The translations under genes were made by a program, and so were the position numbers. Positions 54,645 through 63,802 of a DNA stretch of 64,000 nt are shown piece by piece (position 1 is the first letter of the stretch; the number at the start of each line of letters is the position of its first letter). Under the pieces are notes generated by a model. It did no database searches. It saw only the letters and a list, made by a program, of their open reading frames with translations, and was not told where the DNA came from. Source of the DNA: Caldilineales bacterium (GTDB lineage Bacteria; Chloroflexota; Anaerolineae; Caldilineales; Caldilineaceae); contig JAAXGZ010000045.1 of the NCBI GenBank assembly GCA_012271135.1, positions 1-64,000 on the forward strand, given 5' to 3'.

Positions 54645-55705
54645 AGGCGGCAGTGGTGCATGGCCTCAACGACATCCGCATCGACGAGGTGCCGATGCCG
54701 GAGATTGGGCCCGCGCAGGTACTGGTGCAGGTGGGTGCCGCCGGGGTTTGCAGCACGGACGTCAAGACCCTGGCAGGCCTGAGTCCGGCCCGAACCGTTC
54801 CTGCGATCCTGGGCCATGAAGTTGCTGGCCTGATTGTCGAGACCGGAACCGATGTGGAAGACTGGCAGGCGGGCCAACGAGTGGCGGTGTATCCCATCGC
54901 AGCTTGTGGCGGATGTTTTTACTGCAAGGCCGGACGACACAGCCTTTGCCTCCGCGAGTACGGCCTGGGTCGAGGTGCCGACGGAGCATTCGCCGAATAT
55001 CTGGCCGTGCCTTCCGAGGTGCTGTCCCTGGGCGGCTTGGTGGACATCGAAGATACCCCGTACGCCACGGCCACCCTGATCGAGCCTTTGTCCTGCGTCT
55101 TGGCAGCCTCACGCCGATGCGGGACGGGAGAAGGCAGTTCCGTGGTGGTGGTTGGCTGCGGGCCGATGGGCCTGCTGCACGTGTACGCCAACCGGCGACT
55201 GGGAGCCAAGGTTGTGGCCGTGGACATGAATGCCGAACGCTTGGAACATGCTCGGCGGCTGGGGGCACAGGTAGTTCTCAATCCCGAACAGGGTCCGGTC
55301 CGGGAAGGCGTGCTGGAGGCGACCGAAGGCCTTGGGGCCGACATCGTGATTGCCGCCGTGGGTTTCGTGGACGCGGTCTGCCAGTCCTTCGACTATGTGC
55401 GTCCGGGTGGTGTCCTCAACGTTTTCGGGGGCACCCCGCGCGGCGATATGATGACGGTGGATCCCCGCTGGCTACACTACGGGGAAATTACCTTGACCGG
55501 GACCTTCGCGTCGTCCGTGCAGGACTTCCGGGAAGCTTGGACCCGACTGAAAGAGGATCCCGATCCCGTCAATTCGATTGTCTCGCACCATTGTCGGCTT
55601 GACGACATCGTGGCGGCAGTGGACCGGGTCCGTACCGGGCAGGGTACCAAAACCATCGTGGTCTTCGACGAGGTGTCCGGAGCCCTTCCGTTGCCTCCTC
55701 TTTGA
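54641..55705 (+). CDS. Zinc-dependent MDR (sorbitol/threonine dehydrogenase-like)
   Basis: A 354-residue medium-chain dehydrogenase. Catalytic zinc ligands are Cys37 (GVCSTD) and His59-Glu60 (GHE). The structural zinc lobe has Cys89, 92, 95 and 103. The Rossmann motif VVGCGPMGLL is followed by Asp in VVAVDMNAERLE, favouring NAD(H). The family oxidises secondary alcohols of polyols or reduces the ketones. The ATG overlaps the TrpF-like stop, so the trio is one operon. Reduction of a 1-deoxyribulose-type intermediate is inferred from context only. Confidence 0.88.
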   Translation: MKAAVVHGLNDIRIDEVPMPEIGPAQVLVQVGAAGVCSTDVKTLAGLSPARTVPAILGHEVAGLIVETGTDVEDWQAGQRVAVYPIAACGGCFYCKAGRHSLCLREYGLGRGADGAFAEYLAVPSEVLSLGGLVDIEDTPYATATLIEPLSCVLAASRRCGTGEGSSVVVVGCGPMGLLHVYANRRLGAKVVAVDMNAERLEHARRLGAQVVLNPEQGPVREGVLEATEGLGADIVIAAVGFVDAVCQSFDYVRPGGVLNVFGGTPRGDMMTVDPRWLHYGEITLTGTFASSVQDFREAWTRLKEDPDPVNSIVSHHCRLDDIVAAVDRVRTGQGTKTIVVFDEVSGALPLPPL

Positions 55706-55735
55706 CTGTTCAACTTCCAATCGGAGCCAGGTTTC

Positions 55736-58700
55736 GTGTCAGATTCCTTTGTCCACCTTCACACCCACTCCGAATATTCCCTCCTGGACGGCCTGAGCAG
55801 CTTGGATCGGCTGGTGGGACGCGCAGCCGAATTGGGACAGCCGTCCCTGGCACTGACCGATCACGGTGTCATGCATGGTGCGATCGACTTCCACCGGACC
55901 TGTCGAGGGCACGGCATCCACCCGGTGCTGGGGGTCGAGGCCTACCTGACCAAATGGGGTCGGGCCATGGGTGGCCGGGACAAGTCCCTGGATTCCCAGC
56001 GCCATCACCTCCTCTTGCTGGCCCAGAACGACACCGGCTACCGCAACCTGCTCAAACTGTGCACCGAGGCCCATTTGGAGGGTTTCTACCACAAGCCCAG
56101 GGTGGATCACGACCGTCTCCGTGAGTTGAGCGACGGCCTGATCTGCACTTCCGGCTGCCTATCGGCGGAAATCCCGTGGCTGCTGTCCCACGGGCGCGAT
56201 GAAGAGGCCGCGGAGCGCACGGCATGGTACGTGGAGACCTTCACCAAAGAGCGGTTTTTCCTGGAACTGGAAGGGCACGACATTCCGGAACTGGATGTCG
56301 TCAACAAGGGCCTGTTGCGCCTGGCCAAACAGTTCGACCTGAAGATGATTGCCAGCAACGACGTGCACTACGCGTGCGAGTCCGATGGCAAGTACCAGGA
56401 TGTCCTGCTGTGCGTTCAGACGGGCAGCAAGCGGAGCGATGCCAAGCGGATGCGCATGACCGGAGACAGCTATTTCCTCCGGTCCCGCAGCCAGATGGAG
56501 GATGCCTTCCGCAGCAAGGTGGATCTTCCCCGCGACGTGTTTGACCGGACCATCGAGATCGCCGAGATGTGCCGCGTGGATCCGGAGGATGATGCCTATC
56601 ACATGCCCAGGTTCCCGCTCCCGGAGGGATTCGAGACGGACAGGTCCTACTTGGAGGAGTTGACCGGCACGGGTTTGCGGAAGCTGTACAGGGACCGTCC
56701 GGAGGAAAGCACCGCACAGGACCGCCTGCAGGCCGAGCTGGACATGATCTTCGACATGCAGCTGGAGGCCTATTTCCTGATCGTGGCCGATATTTGCCAG
56801 TATGCCCAGGCGGAGAACATCTGGTTCAACGTGCGGGGTTCGGGAGCCGGTTCGATCGTGGCCCGTGCGCTTGGGATCACGAGCGTCGACCCCCTCAAGT
56901 ACGACCTGATTTTTGAGCGTTTCCTCAATCCCGGGCGTCTAACCATGCCGGATTTCGACCTGGATTTTCCCGACGACCAGCGGGAACAGATGATCCAGTA
57001 CACCATCGATCGGTACGGCAAGGATCACGTGGCCCAGATCGTAACCTTCGGGCGCATGAAGTCGCGGGCCGCCGTACGGGATGTGGGCCGCGTTCTGGGG
57101 GTTGATCTGGGGGATGTCGACCGCATGGCCCGATTGGTTCCGTCCGGTCCGGGCGCGGCGAAGCTTAAGGAACTGCTCGACCTGCAGCACGAAGCCCACG
57201 ACCCTGACGTGGTGGCCGCCGCCCAGAGCGAACCGCTGGCCGAGTTGATGCATGTCGCACCGGAACTGGAGGGGGTCGCGCGCACCGAGAGCATCCACGC
57301 GGCGGCGGTGATCATGTCCGAGAGGGAGCTGTGGCGCTACACCCCACTGAAGCGTGGTCGCAACACCATCTCGGAGTATGTGACGCAGTACGAGTTTCCG
57401 GTCCTGGAATCGATAGGCCTCCTGAAGGTCGACTTTCTTGGCCTCAGCACGTTGACCGTGATGCGGGAGGCCTGCCGGCTGATCAAGGAGTATCACGGGG
57501 AAGAGTGGGATATCGACACCATCCCCTATGCAGGGAAAGGCACGGAACAGGCCTTTGAACTGCTGTCCAGCGGCGAAACAGCAGGGGTGTTCCAGGTTGA
57601 ATCGGAGGGGTTCCAGGACACGCTACGCTCCATGCGGCCGACCCGGTACGTGCACATCATTGCGGCCCTGTCGCTCTATCGGCCCGGCCCGATGGACTAC
57701 ATCGACCTGTACAACCGTCGGATGCACGGAGAGGTTTCGGTGGAGTACAAGCATCCGCAACTGGAACCGATTCTGGCGGAAACCTACGGCATCATTGTTT
57801 ATCAGGAACAAATCATCCGGATCATTCAGGAGTTGGCGAACTACACGGCCGCCGAGGCCGATTTGGTGCGGATTGCGATCAGCAAGAAGGAACGCAAGAA
57901 GATCGACCAGTCCCGGGAAGGGTTCATCACGGGATGCGCTGCCAACGGCATCGGTGAGAAGGTCGCAGACGAAATCTGGCAGGACATCGAGTTGTTCGCC
58001 GGATACGGTTTCAACAAGAGCCACGCCGCCGACTACGCCAAGATCACAGTCCAGACCGCGTGGCTCAAGGCCAACTATCCTCAGGAATACATGCTGGCCA
58101 TGCTGCTCGTGGAGCGGAACAAACCGGACAAGGTGACCCGAATCATCAGTGAGTGCCAGCGGATGGGGATTCAGGTGGCGGCCCCGGATATCAACCAAAG
58201 CAGCCACGAATTCACCATCGAGGTGCGGCCGCACCTTCGGGATGACACAGGTTCCCCAACCGCTGTCCAGTCGAACTTCGATTTTCCGGTGCCCGAGGGC
58301 TCCACCATTCGCTTCGGCTTGGCGGCCGTCAAGGGCATCTCCAGCGAGGGGGTGGCATGCGAAATCGTTGCTCCCAGGCCGCCGGACGGATTCGCCAGTC
58401 TGGACGAATTCTGCGAGGTGTGTGACCTCCATGCATTTTCCCGCCGTTCGGTCGAGACTCTGATCCAGGCCGGTGTCCTGGATCGTTGGGGGAACCGCAA
58501 ACAACTGATGGACGCCATGGACGCCATGATGACGCGGTCGAAAGTGGCCCACAGTGCCGGCTTGGAGGGACAGAACAGCCTGTTTGGCGACGATGAAGAG
58601 GCAGTCAGGCCGCCGCCCGTGGTTCTGCCCGAGGCGGAACCGTCGCCAGCGGAGATGGTTGAGTACCTGGGTGTCGAGAAGGAATTGCTGGGTGTGTCGT

Positions 58701-59671
58701 TGAGCAGTACGCATCCTGTGACGGATTTGTACAATCGGCTCAAGGATCACTTCACCCTGGTAACGACCGCCAGGGCCGCGGGAGATACGACGGTCAGACA
58801 AAAGGCGCGGCCCATCAAGATTGTAGGCCTGGTCCGAGAGGTGCGCACCATCAGGACCAAGAAGGGCGATGCGATGGCATTCATCACGCTTGAGGATGCC
58901 CACGGCGAGTTGCCGTGTGTCGCCTTTCCGGATGCCTGGCGCCGACTCGCACGCACCGTCGTGGAGGGCATCCAGTTGCTGTGCGACGGCAAACTCAGCT
59001 ACAACCAGGCGCGGGACGAACAATCGCTCCACTTGGAGCAGGTGAGGACCTACTCGGATCTGACGGATTATCAGGCCAAGGAACGTCCCGCTGTCCAGCG
59101 ACCGCCCACGTCGCCTGCCCCCGATGGGCGGGGCGACGAACCGCCGGACACTTCCGAACCGGCGGGGCGCCCGGCCGAGACGGTCGTTGCACGCGCAGCA
59201 CCATCCAAACCGGACGTACCCTTGCCGAAACCCGTTGACGTGCAAGAGGGGCCGGAACCCCGGCAAGAGATCGGCGCATCGGACGCAGTTCTGTTTGCAC
59301 CGGAGCCGACCGCACGCGAAATCACTGCCACCGCGCCTCTGACCGAGTTGGACGGCCACGATCAGGCCGCGCCTCCCGCAGACATGCAGGTGGAGGCCGG
59401 CCGCGTGGCCCTTCATCTGCGGCTGGACGAGAGGGCGCCCGCGGGCGCACAGGTAGCCGCGATCCAAAAACTCGACGACATGCTGAACGCGGCCCCAGGG
59501 CCGGCCCGCTGGACGGTGGAATTGATTGTCAGCGTAAACGGGCTGTCAACAGGGTTCAGGTATCCCGAACCCATGCCACTGGACCCGGAGAACGGGAACT
59601 TGCCCGGTCAACTGGAGGAACTGGGCGTGAAGCTGTGGGTCGAGCCGAATCAGGATGTCAACCGAGTGTGA
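55736..59671 (+). CDS. dnaE: DNA polymerase III alpha subunit
   Basis: A 1311-residue replicative polymerase. The PHP domain opens with HLHTHSEYSLLDG and LALTDHGVMHGA. The palm catalytic MPDFDLDFPDD lies at about 404-414. Further hallmarks are VRGSGAGSIVARALGIT, GYGFNKSHAADYA, and a C-terminal OB-fold (about 1000-1110). After the OB-fold comes a Pro/Glu/Ala-rich linker of about 100 residues and a further roughly 95-residue domain, making it longer than the usual 1150-1180. GTG start with GGAG upstream. Confidence 0.95.
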   Translation: MSDSFVHLHTHSEYSLLDGLSSLDRLVGRAAELGQPSLALTDHGVMHGAIDFHRTCRGHGIHPVLGVEAYLTKWGRAMGGRDKSLDSQRHHLLLLAQNDTGYRNLLKLCTEAHLEGFYHKPRVDHDRLRELSDGLICTSGCLSAEIPWLLSHGRDEEAAERTAWYVETFTKERFFLELEGHDIPELDVVNKGLLRLAKQFDLKMIASNDVHYACESDGKYQDVLLCVQTGSKRSDAKRMRMTGDSYFLRSRSQMEDAFRSKVDLPRDVFDRTIEIAEMCRVDPEDDAYHMPRFPLPEGFETDRSYLEELTGTGLRKLYRDRPEESTAQDRLQAELDMIFDMQLEAYFLIVADICQYAQAENIWFNVRGSGAGSIVARALGITSVDPLKYDLIFERFLNPGRLTMPDFDLDFPDDQREQMIQYTIDRYGKDHVAQIVTFGRMKSRAAVRDVGRVLGVDLGDVDRMARLVPSGPGAAKLKELLDLQHEAHDPDVVAAAQSEPLAELMHVAPELEGVARTESIHAAAVIMSERELWRYTPLKRGRNTISEYVTQYEFPVLESIGLLKVDFLGLSTLTVMREACRLIKEYHGEEWDIDTIPYAGKGTEQAFELLSSGETAGVFQVESEGFQDTLRSMRPTRYVHIIAALSLYRPGPMDYIDLYNRRMHGEVSVEYKHPQLEPILAETYGIIVYQEQIIRIIQELANYTAAEADLVRIAISKKERKKIDQSREGFITGCAANGIGEKVADEIWQDIELFAGYGFNKSHAADYAKITVQTAWLKANYPQEYMLAMLLVERNKPDKVTRIISECQRMGIQVAAPDINQSSHEFTIEVRPHLRDDTGSPTAVQSNFDFPVPEGSTIRFGLAAVKGISSEGVACEIVAPRPPDGFASLDEFCEVCDLHAFSRRSVETLIQAGVLDRWGNRKQLMDAMDAMMTRSKVAHSAGLEGQNSLFGDDEEAVRPPPVVLPEAEPSPAEMVEYLGVEKELLGVSLSSTHPVTDLYNRLKDHFTLVTTARAAGDTTVRQKARPIKIVGLVREVRTIRTKKGDAMAFITLEDAHGELPCVAFPDAWRRLARTVVEGIQLLCDGKLSYNQARDEQSLHLEQVRTYSDLTDYQAKERPAVQRPPTSPAPDGRGDEPPDTSEPAGRPAETVVARAAPSKPDVPLPKPVDVQEGPEPRQEIGASDAVLFAPEPTAREITATAPLTELDGHDQAAPPADMQVEAGRVALHLRLDERAPAGAQVAAIQKLDDMLNAAPGPARWTVELIVSVNGLSTGFRYPEPMPLDPENGNLPGQLEELGVKLWVEPNQDVNRV

Positions 59672-59692
59672 CCTTCTCGCCGCCCCGGCCCC

Positions 59693-61036
59693 CTACGCTG
59701 CCAATCCGATAGCTGCCCGGATCGTAGCCAGATCCCCGTAGGCTCGCTGCACTACCGTACCCTGCTGTTGCAGGTTCTGGTCGACTTCCGGACCCACAAC
59801 ATCCGGACTGGCCAGAATGGTGACGCGTCGAGCATGGACGGCTTCGTCCGCACTGAAGCCGAACGTTGCACCGATAGCCGTTAGTTCGCCGACCAGCAGT
59901 GGCAGGTACACCTTGGTCGCGAAGTGTTCCCTGGGCCCGAACAGAATGTAGTGCTCCATGGTCTTGACCGACAGGACACCTGCGGCCTGCAATGGCACTG
60001 CTGGCTGAACGGGTGCAATGGGCTGGACGAGCGGTGTTGCCGGGACAGGTGGCAATTCGGATGGTGAAGACGCCACTGGGGCAGGAGGCACGGTGGGAGG
60101 CAACGATTCGGCAGGTTCGGCACCGGGAACCGGGGCCGGTTGCAGGCTGTTGTCCAGGGGCGGCCCCGGGCTCTCCGGGGGTTCGGCTGCCGGTGCCGCC
60201 GGAGCCGGTTCACTGGCCGCGGGTGCCTCCGGAACATCCAAGTTCAACTCGACTTCATTGCTGCCGTCCAGTTCGATGACCTGCGACTCGACGACCAGGT
60301 CGCCACTGTCGGGCTCGATCACCTGAAGTACGCAGTCGCCGGCCGGAATTGACTTGAACCGATAGGAACTGCTGCGGGGAATCGTTCCCTCCCCGAGAAT
60401 TTCGTTGTCGGCTACCAGCCTCAAGGTGAGCCCAACCCCGTTGGACACGAGGCCGTGGATGACGCTTTCCTCGGTTTCCTCGATGACTTCCTCGAACTCG
60501 ACTTGGAAGGAGTGGTGGAAGAGCGTGTTGCCGCTGCGCGTGCCGTCCTCCAGCAATTCGTCCGGGTGGTTGGCCGTAAGGCCTGTTACGACTTCGCTGG
60601 GAGCACCCAGCATCTGCACGTTGCAAACCTGCCAGGTGAACATGGCAACGTGGCCAATTGATTCGCGGCGGCTCCGGCGCAACTTGTATTCCTGACTGCC
60701 GTCTTCCCATTCGACCAGGAACAGGACCTCGTCGGACGGGCTGTCCGGATGGAAATGGGCTTGGACAAAGATATGGTGCCGCCCTTGGTTTTCCTCGGGG
60801 GCCAAGTGTCGGACCTGCCGTACTTTCCAATAGCGGCCAGCCCCTTGGGGAAGCATCGAATCGATGGCCACACCGTAGTGCGAGGCCAGATTGACGGATG
60901 AAGGTTCCACTTGCATACCTGTGTTTTGTGCGGTCGCTGGTTCAGAGTTCGCCTGAAGCACCGGATCCGACGCAAGTTCCGGAGCCGAGGGTTGCCCTCG
61001 CTTCCGGCGGTCTGAGAAGAGATTTCTGAGGCTCAT
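59693..61036 (-). CDS. Hypothetical protein with proline-rich linker
   Basis: A 447-residue cytoplasmic-looking protein. The N-terminal half has alternating acidic beta-like segments (HHIFVQAHFHPDSPSDEVLF, a carboxypeptidase-regulatory-like EVELNLDVPEAP end). Residues about 275-360 are a Pro/Ala/Glu linker. The C-terminal part (VKTMEHYILFGPREHFATK to the end) looks globular. The gene is convergent with dnaE, whose tail has a similar linker style. No family is recognised. Confidence 0.65.
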   Translation of the reverse strand: MSLRNLFSDRRKRGQPSAPELASDPVLQANSEPATAQNTGMQVEPSSVNLASHYGVAIDSMLPQGAGRYWKVRQVRHLAPEENQGRHHIFVQAHFHPDSPSDEVLFLVEWEDGSQEYKLRRSRRESIGHVAMFTWQVCNVQMLGAPSEVVTGLTANHPDELLEDGTRSGNTLFHHSFQVEFEEVIEETEESVIHGLVSNGVGLTLRLVADNEILGEGTIPRSSSYRFKSIPAGDCVLQVIEPDSGDLVVESQVIELDGSNEVELNLDVPEAPAASEPAPAAPAAEPPESPGPPLDNSLQPAPVPGAEPAESLPPTVPPAPVASSPSELPPVPATPLVQPIAPVQPAVPLQAAGVLSVKTMEHYILFGPREHFATKVYLPLLVGELTAIGATFGFSADEAVHARRVTILASPDVVGPEVDQNLQQQGTVVQRAYGDLATIRAAIGLAA

Positions 61037-61534
61037 TCACCAGATCCTTGGAATGCTGCGAAGTTCGACGGGTTCAGGCTCGCGGCGCAACCGGTGAGGG
61101 AGCCGAATCGTATCACAGCGGGCCGTTTCCAATTTTTGCTTCCCGTGGCCCGCGCTTTGGCTTCCTTCCCGGGCGCGTGTAGTTCTGAGGTGTGTTGGCG
61201 GCATCAGTCCGAGGGTTGACAGCAGACTGCAATCTGCGGCCATGTACGAAACCTGCCACTTGTGGGGAAACAGGCTCAAGACAGGTAAAGCCGTCCGGCA
61301 CACGTGGGGATTGGGCGAACCGTTGTCTCCCCGCAAGTCCCGCGGAGCTTGGCAAGACGATCTTCGGATTGCAGGGATGCTGAAGGGCGTAATGCCAGCT
61401 GCCGTTCCGTCTGCGCAATTTGCGTGGTTCACACTACCCGGCACGGACTTGGGAAATCAACCTGTTCGGCGGGATCCTTCCCAGGGATGGTTCCGGACCT
61501 GAACTGTCCCGCGCGGTGTCCTACACTACGCGGT
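61037..61534. other. Intergenic gap before the recombinase
   Basis: About 500 bases. A perfect TTGACA at 61216-61221 has no good -10 at the normal spacing. Short open frames exist but lack convincing features. A small RNA or leader is possible but not shown. Confidence 0.45.
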
Positions 61535-62581
61535 ATGACCATCCACGCCCATATCGAGTGGTTCCTGACGGATGCCGCCGCCGGCTCGCCGTTAACCCGC
61601 CGCACCTACCGGACGGGTCTCAATCGGTTTCGGGAGTATCTGTTGGCGAACGATCTGGATCCGGAGGTCCAGGAACTGGAGATCCTGCAGGCAAGTCTGG
61701 TGCTGGGTTGGGCCAGTTGGCTCACCGACGTGCAGGGCGTCAACCGGCGCACGCTGTTGACCTATCTGTCCGCGATCATGAGTTTCATCTCATGGCTGCA
61801 GGTTCGAGACCTTCAGCCCATTGCGAGCAGTGACTATGCCCGTTTGCAGGAGGGAATGCGTCGGCTTCGGCGCAACCAGAAACCTCCCGAACTGGTCCCG
61901 CATCCGCCGGACGACCCGGAACTGAACGAATTGCTGTTGGTAGCCCGACGACTGCCGTCGACCAGTGAGGACCCGCGCGAGCGTCTGGCCGCGGCTCGCA
62001 ATACGGCAATCTTGGAAACCCTCTTGTCAACAGGCATGCGGGTCGGCGAGCTGGTGGCGCTCCGAACACGCGAACTTGACGAGGCGGACAGTTCCGCGTG
62101 GGTCACCGGCAAGCGGGGCCGCACGCGGAAGGTGTTCTTTGCCGCCTTTGCCTGGCAGTCAACCACAGAGTATCTACGGCAGCGTCACCGCGCCGGTTTG
62201 ACCTATCGCGGCCCGTTGGGCGACCAGCCGGTGTTTGCACGGCACGATCGCCGGGCGGGCACGGAGGTGCTTCCGTTGAGTACGGGGGCGGTGCAGCGGA
62301 TGTTTCGCAAACTTGCCCGGCGAGCGGGCTTGGACCTGAAAGACGTCACTCCGCACGCGCTGCGGCACTACTTCGGCACGCGGATGTACCGGGCCACCTC
62401 CGATCTGGCCGTGACCCAAACGGCCTTGGGACATGCCAGTCCGGTAACGACCAGGATTTACGCGAAGTTGGCGGACAGCGCGGTGCAGGATGCCCACCGC
62501 GAGGCATTCGGGGACGGTCAGTCTCCGACGACAAGCCCCAGAATCAATTCCGAAAGAAGCCAGGTGCGGGACACGAGCTGA
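61535..62581 (+). CDS. Tyrosine recombinase (XerC/D-like)
   Basis: A 348-residue phage-integrase-fold recombinase. The N-terminal SAM-like domain covers about residues 1-90. Catalytic residues are all visible: Arg in TGMRVGEL, Lys in GKRGRTRKV, HALRH, LGHAS, and the Tyr nucleophile in TRIYAKLAD. It may resolve chromosome dimers or act on a mobile element; no attachment site was identified. Its last 64 bases overlap the convergent M20 peptidase gene. Confidence 0.88.
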   Translation: MTIHAHIEWFLTDAAAGSPLTRRTYRTGLNRFREYLLANDLDPEVQELEILQASLVLGWASWLTDVQGVNRRTLLTYLSAIMSFISWLQVRDLQPIASSDYARLQEGMRRLRRNQKPPELVPHPPDDPELNELLLVARRLPSTSEDPRERLAAARNTAILETLLSTGMRVGELVALRTRELDEADSSAWVTGKRGRTRKVFFAAFAWQSTTEYLRQRHRAGLTYRGPLGDQPVFARHDRRAGTEVLPLSTGAVQRMFRKLARRAGLDLKDVTPHALRHYFGTRMYRATSDLAVTQTALGHASPVTTRIYAKLADSAVQDAHREAFGDGQSPTTSPRINSERSQVRDTS

Positions 62582-63675
62582 TCCGTCTCGATGTGTTCGT
62601 GGTCGGCGTGGGCTCCGGCACCGGGCACCCCCAGACCGTCCAGCGTCGGCACCCCCAGGGCTCCGGTCAGGTTGCCGTCGCTGCCGCCGCCGGTGCGGCC
62701 CGCGACCAGTTCCATGTCCAGACCCGACGCAATGGTCTGGGCCTTGGCAAAAACGTCCTTGGTTGCGGTTTCCTCCAGCGGCGGGCGTGATCGGGCGCTG
62801 ACCACATCGATGGAAGTCCCTTGCAGTCGCGGGCGCAGATTCCGCAGTTGGCCCTCTGCATCTCGCAGATCCGCGTCCCGCCAGGCCCGTACATCAATCT
62901 GGATGTGGGCATGGGGCGCCACCACGTTGGAACGCGTGCCGCCTTGGTGGACGCCGGCGTTGACTGTCAACCCTGTTTCCAGGTCCGTCATGGCCTGGAT
63001 GGCCAGGATTTGATGCGCGGCCTCCTCGATGGCGGAAACTCCCTTCTCGATTTCGATTCCGGCGTGGGCGGGGATGCCCTTGATGTGAACGTCCATGTGC
63101 CGGCTGCCCTTGCGGGCGGTTTTGAGTACGCCGCCGGGCAACGGCGCTTCAAGAACCAGTACACAATTCACTTGACGGGCCTCATCCTCGATGGATTGTC
63201 GGGATGTGGCACTGCCGATTTCCTCGTCGGCCGTTGCCAGGAGTACAACGTTCCGCCCCGGATCGATGTCCAGCTCCCTGAAAGCCCTGACAATGTGCTC
63301 CATCATGGCCAGACTGCTCTTCATGTCGAAGATGCCCGGTCCGTAGGCTCTGCCGTCTGGAGCCTCCCGAAACGGCATGTGTTCCAGGGTTCCTACGGGC
63401 CAGACCGTGTCGAAGTGCGTCAGTACCAGTATCGGCGGCAGAATCTCCCGCTTGGCCTTCAGTTCACAGCGCAGGTGATTGCCGCCGTCGCGAACGGGGA
63501 TGATCTCGGCTTGATCGACAACCGGTGCGAACACGGAACGGAGGTGGTCCGCACACCGGTCCAGCCGGTCGATGTCGGTGCTGGGCGATTCCATCTCCAC
63601 CAGAGTCCGGATGGACTTCAGCATGGCGGGTTTGGCGTTGCTGAAGTACCGGTGCAGAGCTTCGGAGCGTTCCAT
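62518..63675 (-). CDS. M20-family metallopeptidase (carboxypeptidase G2-like)
   Basis: A 385-residue zinc peptidase. Metal and catalytic motifs: LVLTHFDTVWP (His, Asp), GPGIFDMKSSLA (bridging Asp), ATADEEIGS (catalytic Glu-Glu), and a late GAGAHADHEHI His. The dimerisation domain lies at about 185-290. It cleaves C-terminal glutamate or similar from peptides or folate-like molecules. The ATG at 63675 has GAGGTG five bases upstream. Its 3' end overlaps the recombinase gene. Confidence 0.88.
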   Translation of the reverse strand: MERSEALHRYFSNAKPAMLKSIRTLVEMESPSTDIDRLDRCADHLRSVFAPVVDQAEIIPVRDGGNHLRCELKAKREILPPILVLTHFDTVWPVGTLEHMPFREAPDGRAYGPGIFDMKSSLAMMEHIVRAFRELDIDPGRNVVLLATADEEIGSATSRQSIEDEARQVNCVLVLEAPLPGGVLKTARKGSRHMDVHIKGIPAHAGIEIEKGVSAIEEAAHQILAIQAMTDLETGLTVNAGVHQGGTRSNVVAPHAHIQIDVRAWRDADLRDAEGQLRNLRPRLQGTSIDVVSARSRPPLEETATKDVFAKAQTIASGLDMELVAGRTGGGSDGNLTGALGVPTLDGLGVPGAGAHADHEHIETDQLVSRTWLLSELILGLVVGD

Positions 63676-63802
63676 GCGCACACCTCGTGCAGGGAAATCA
63701 TTGGCTGTGGCGGCACAGCAACCCGTCGGTGGTCGGGAGGCTGTCCTCCCCCTTTATACTTCAGCGGACCGACAGTTGGACAACCTACCAGGGAGTGAAG
63801 CC

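Noticed and set aside
57623-59467. 614-codon minus-strand open frame
   Set aside because: Antisense to dnaE; composition is that of a GC-rich shadow frame.
61242-61294. Possible cobalamin-like riboswitch element (GCCACT and GGGAAA pieces)
   Set aside because: The pieces are not in the order or spacing of a B12 box, and the downstream gene is a recombinase.
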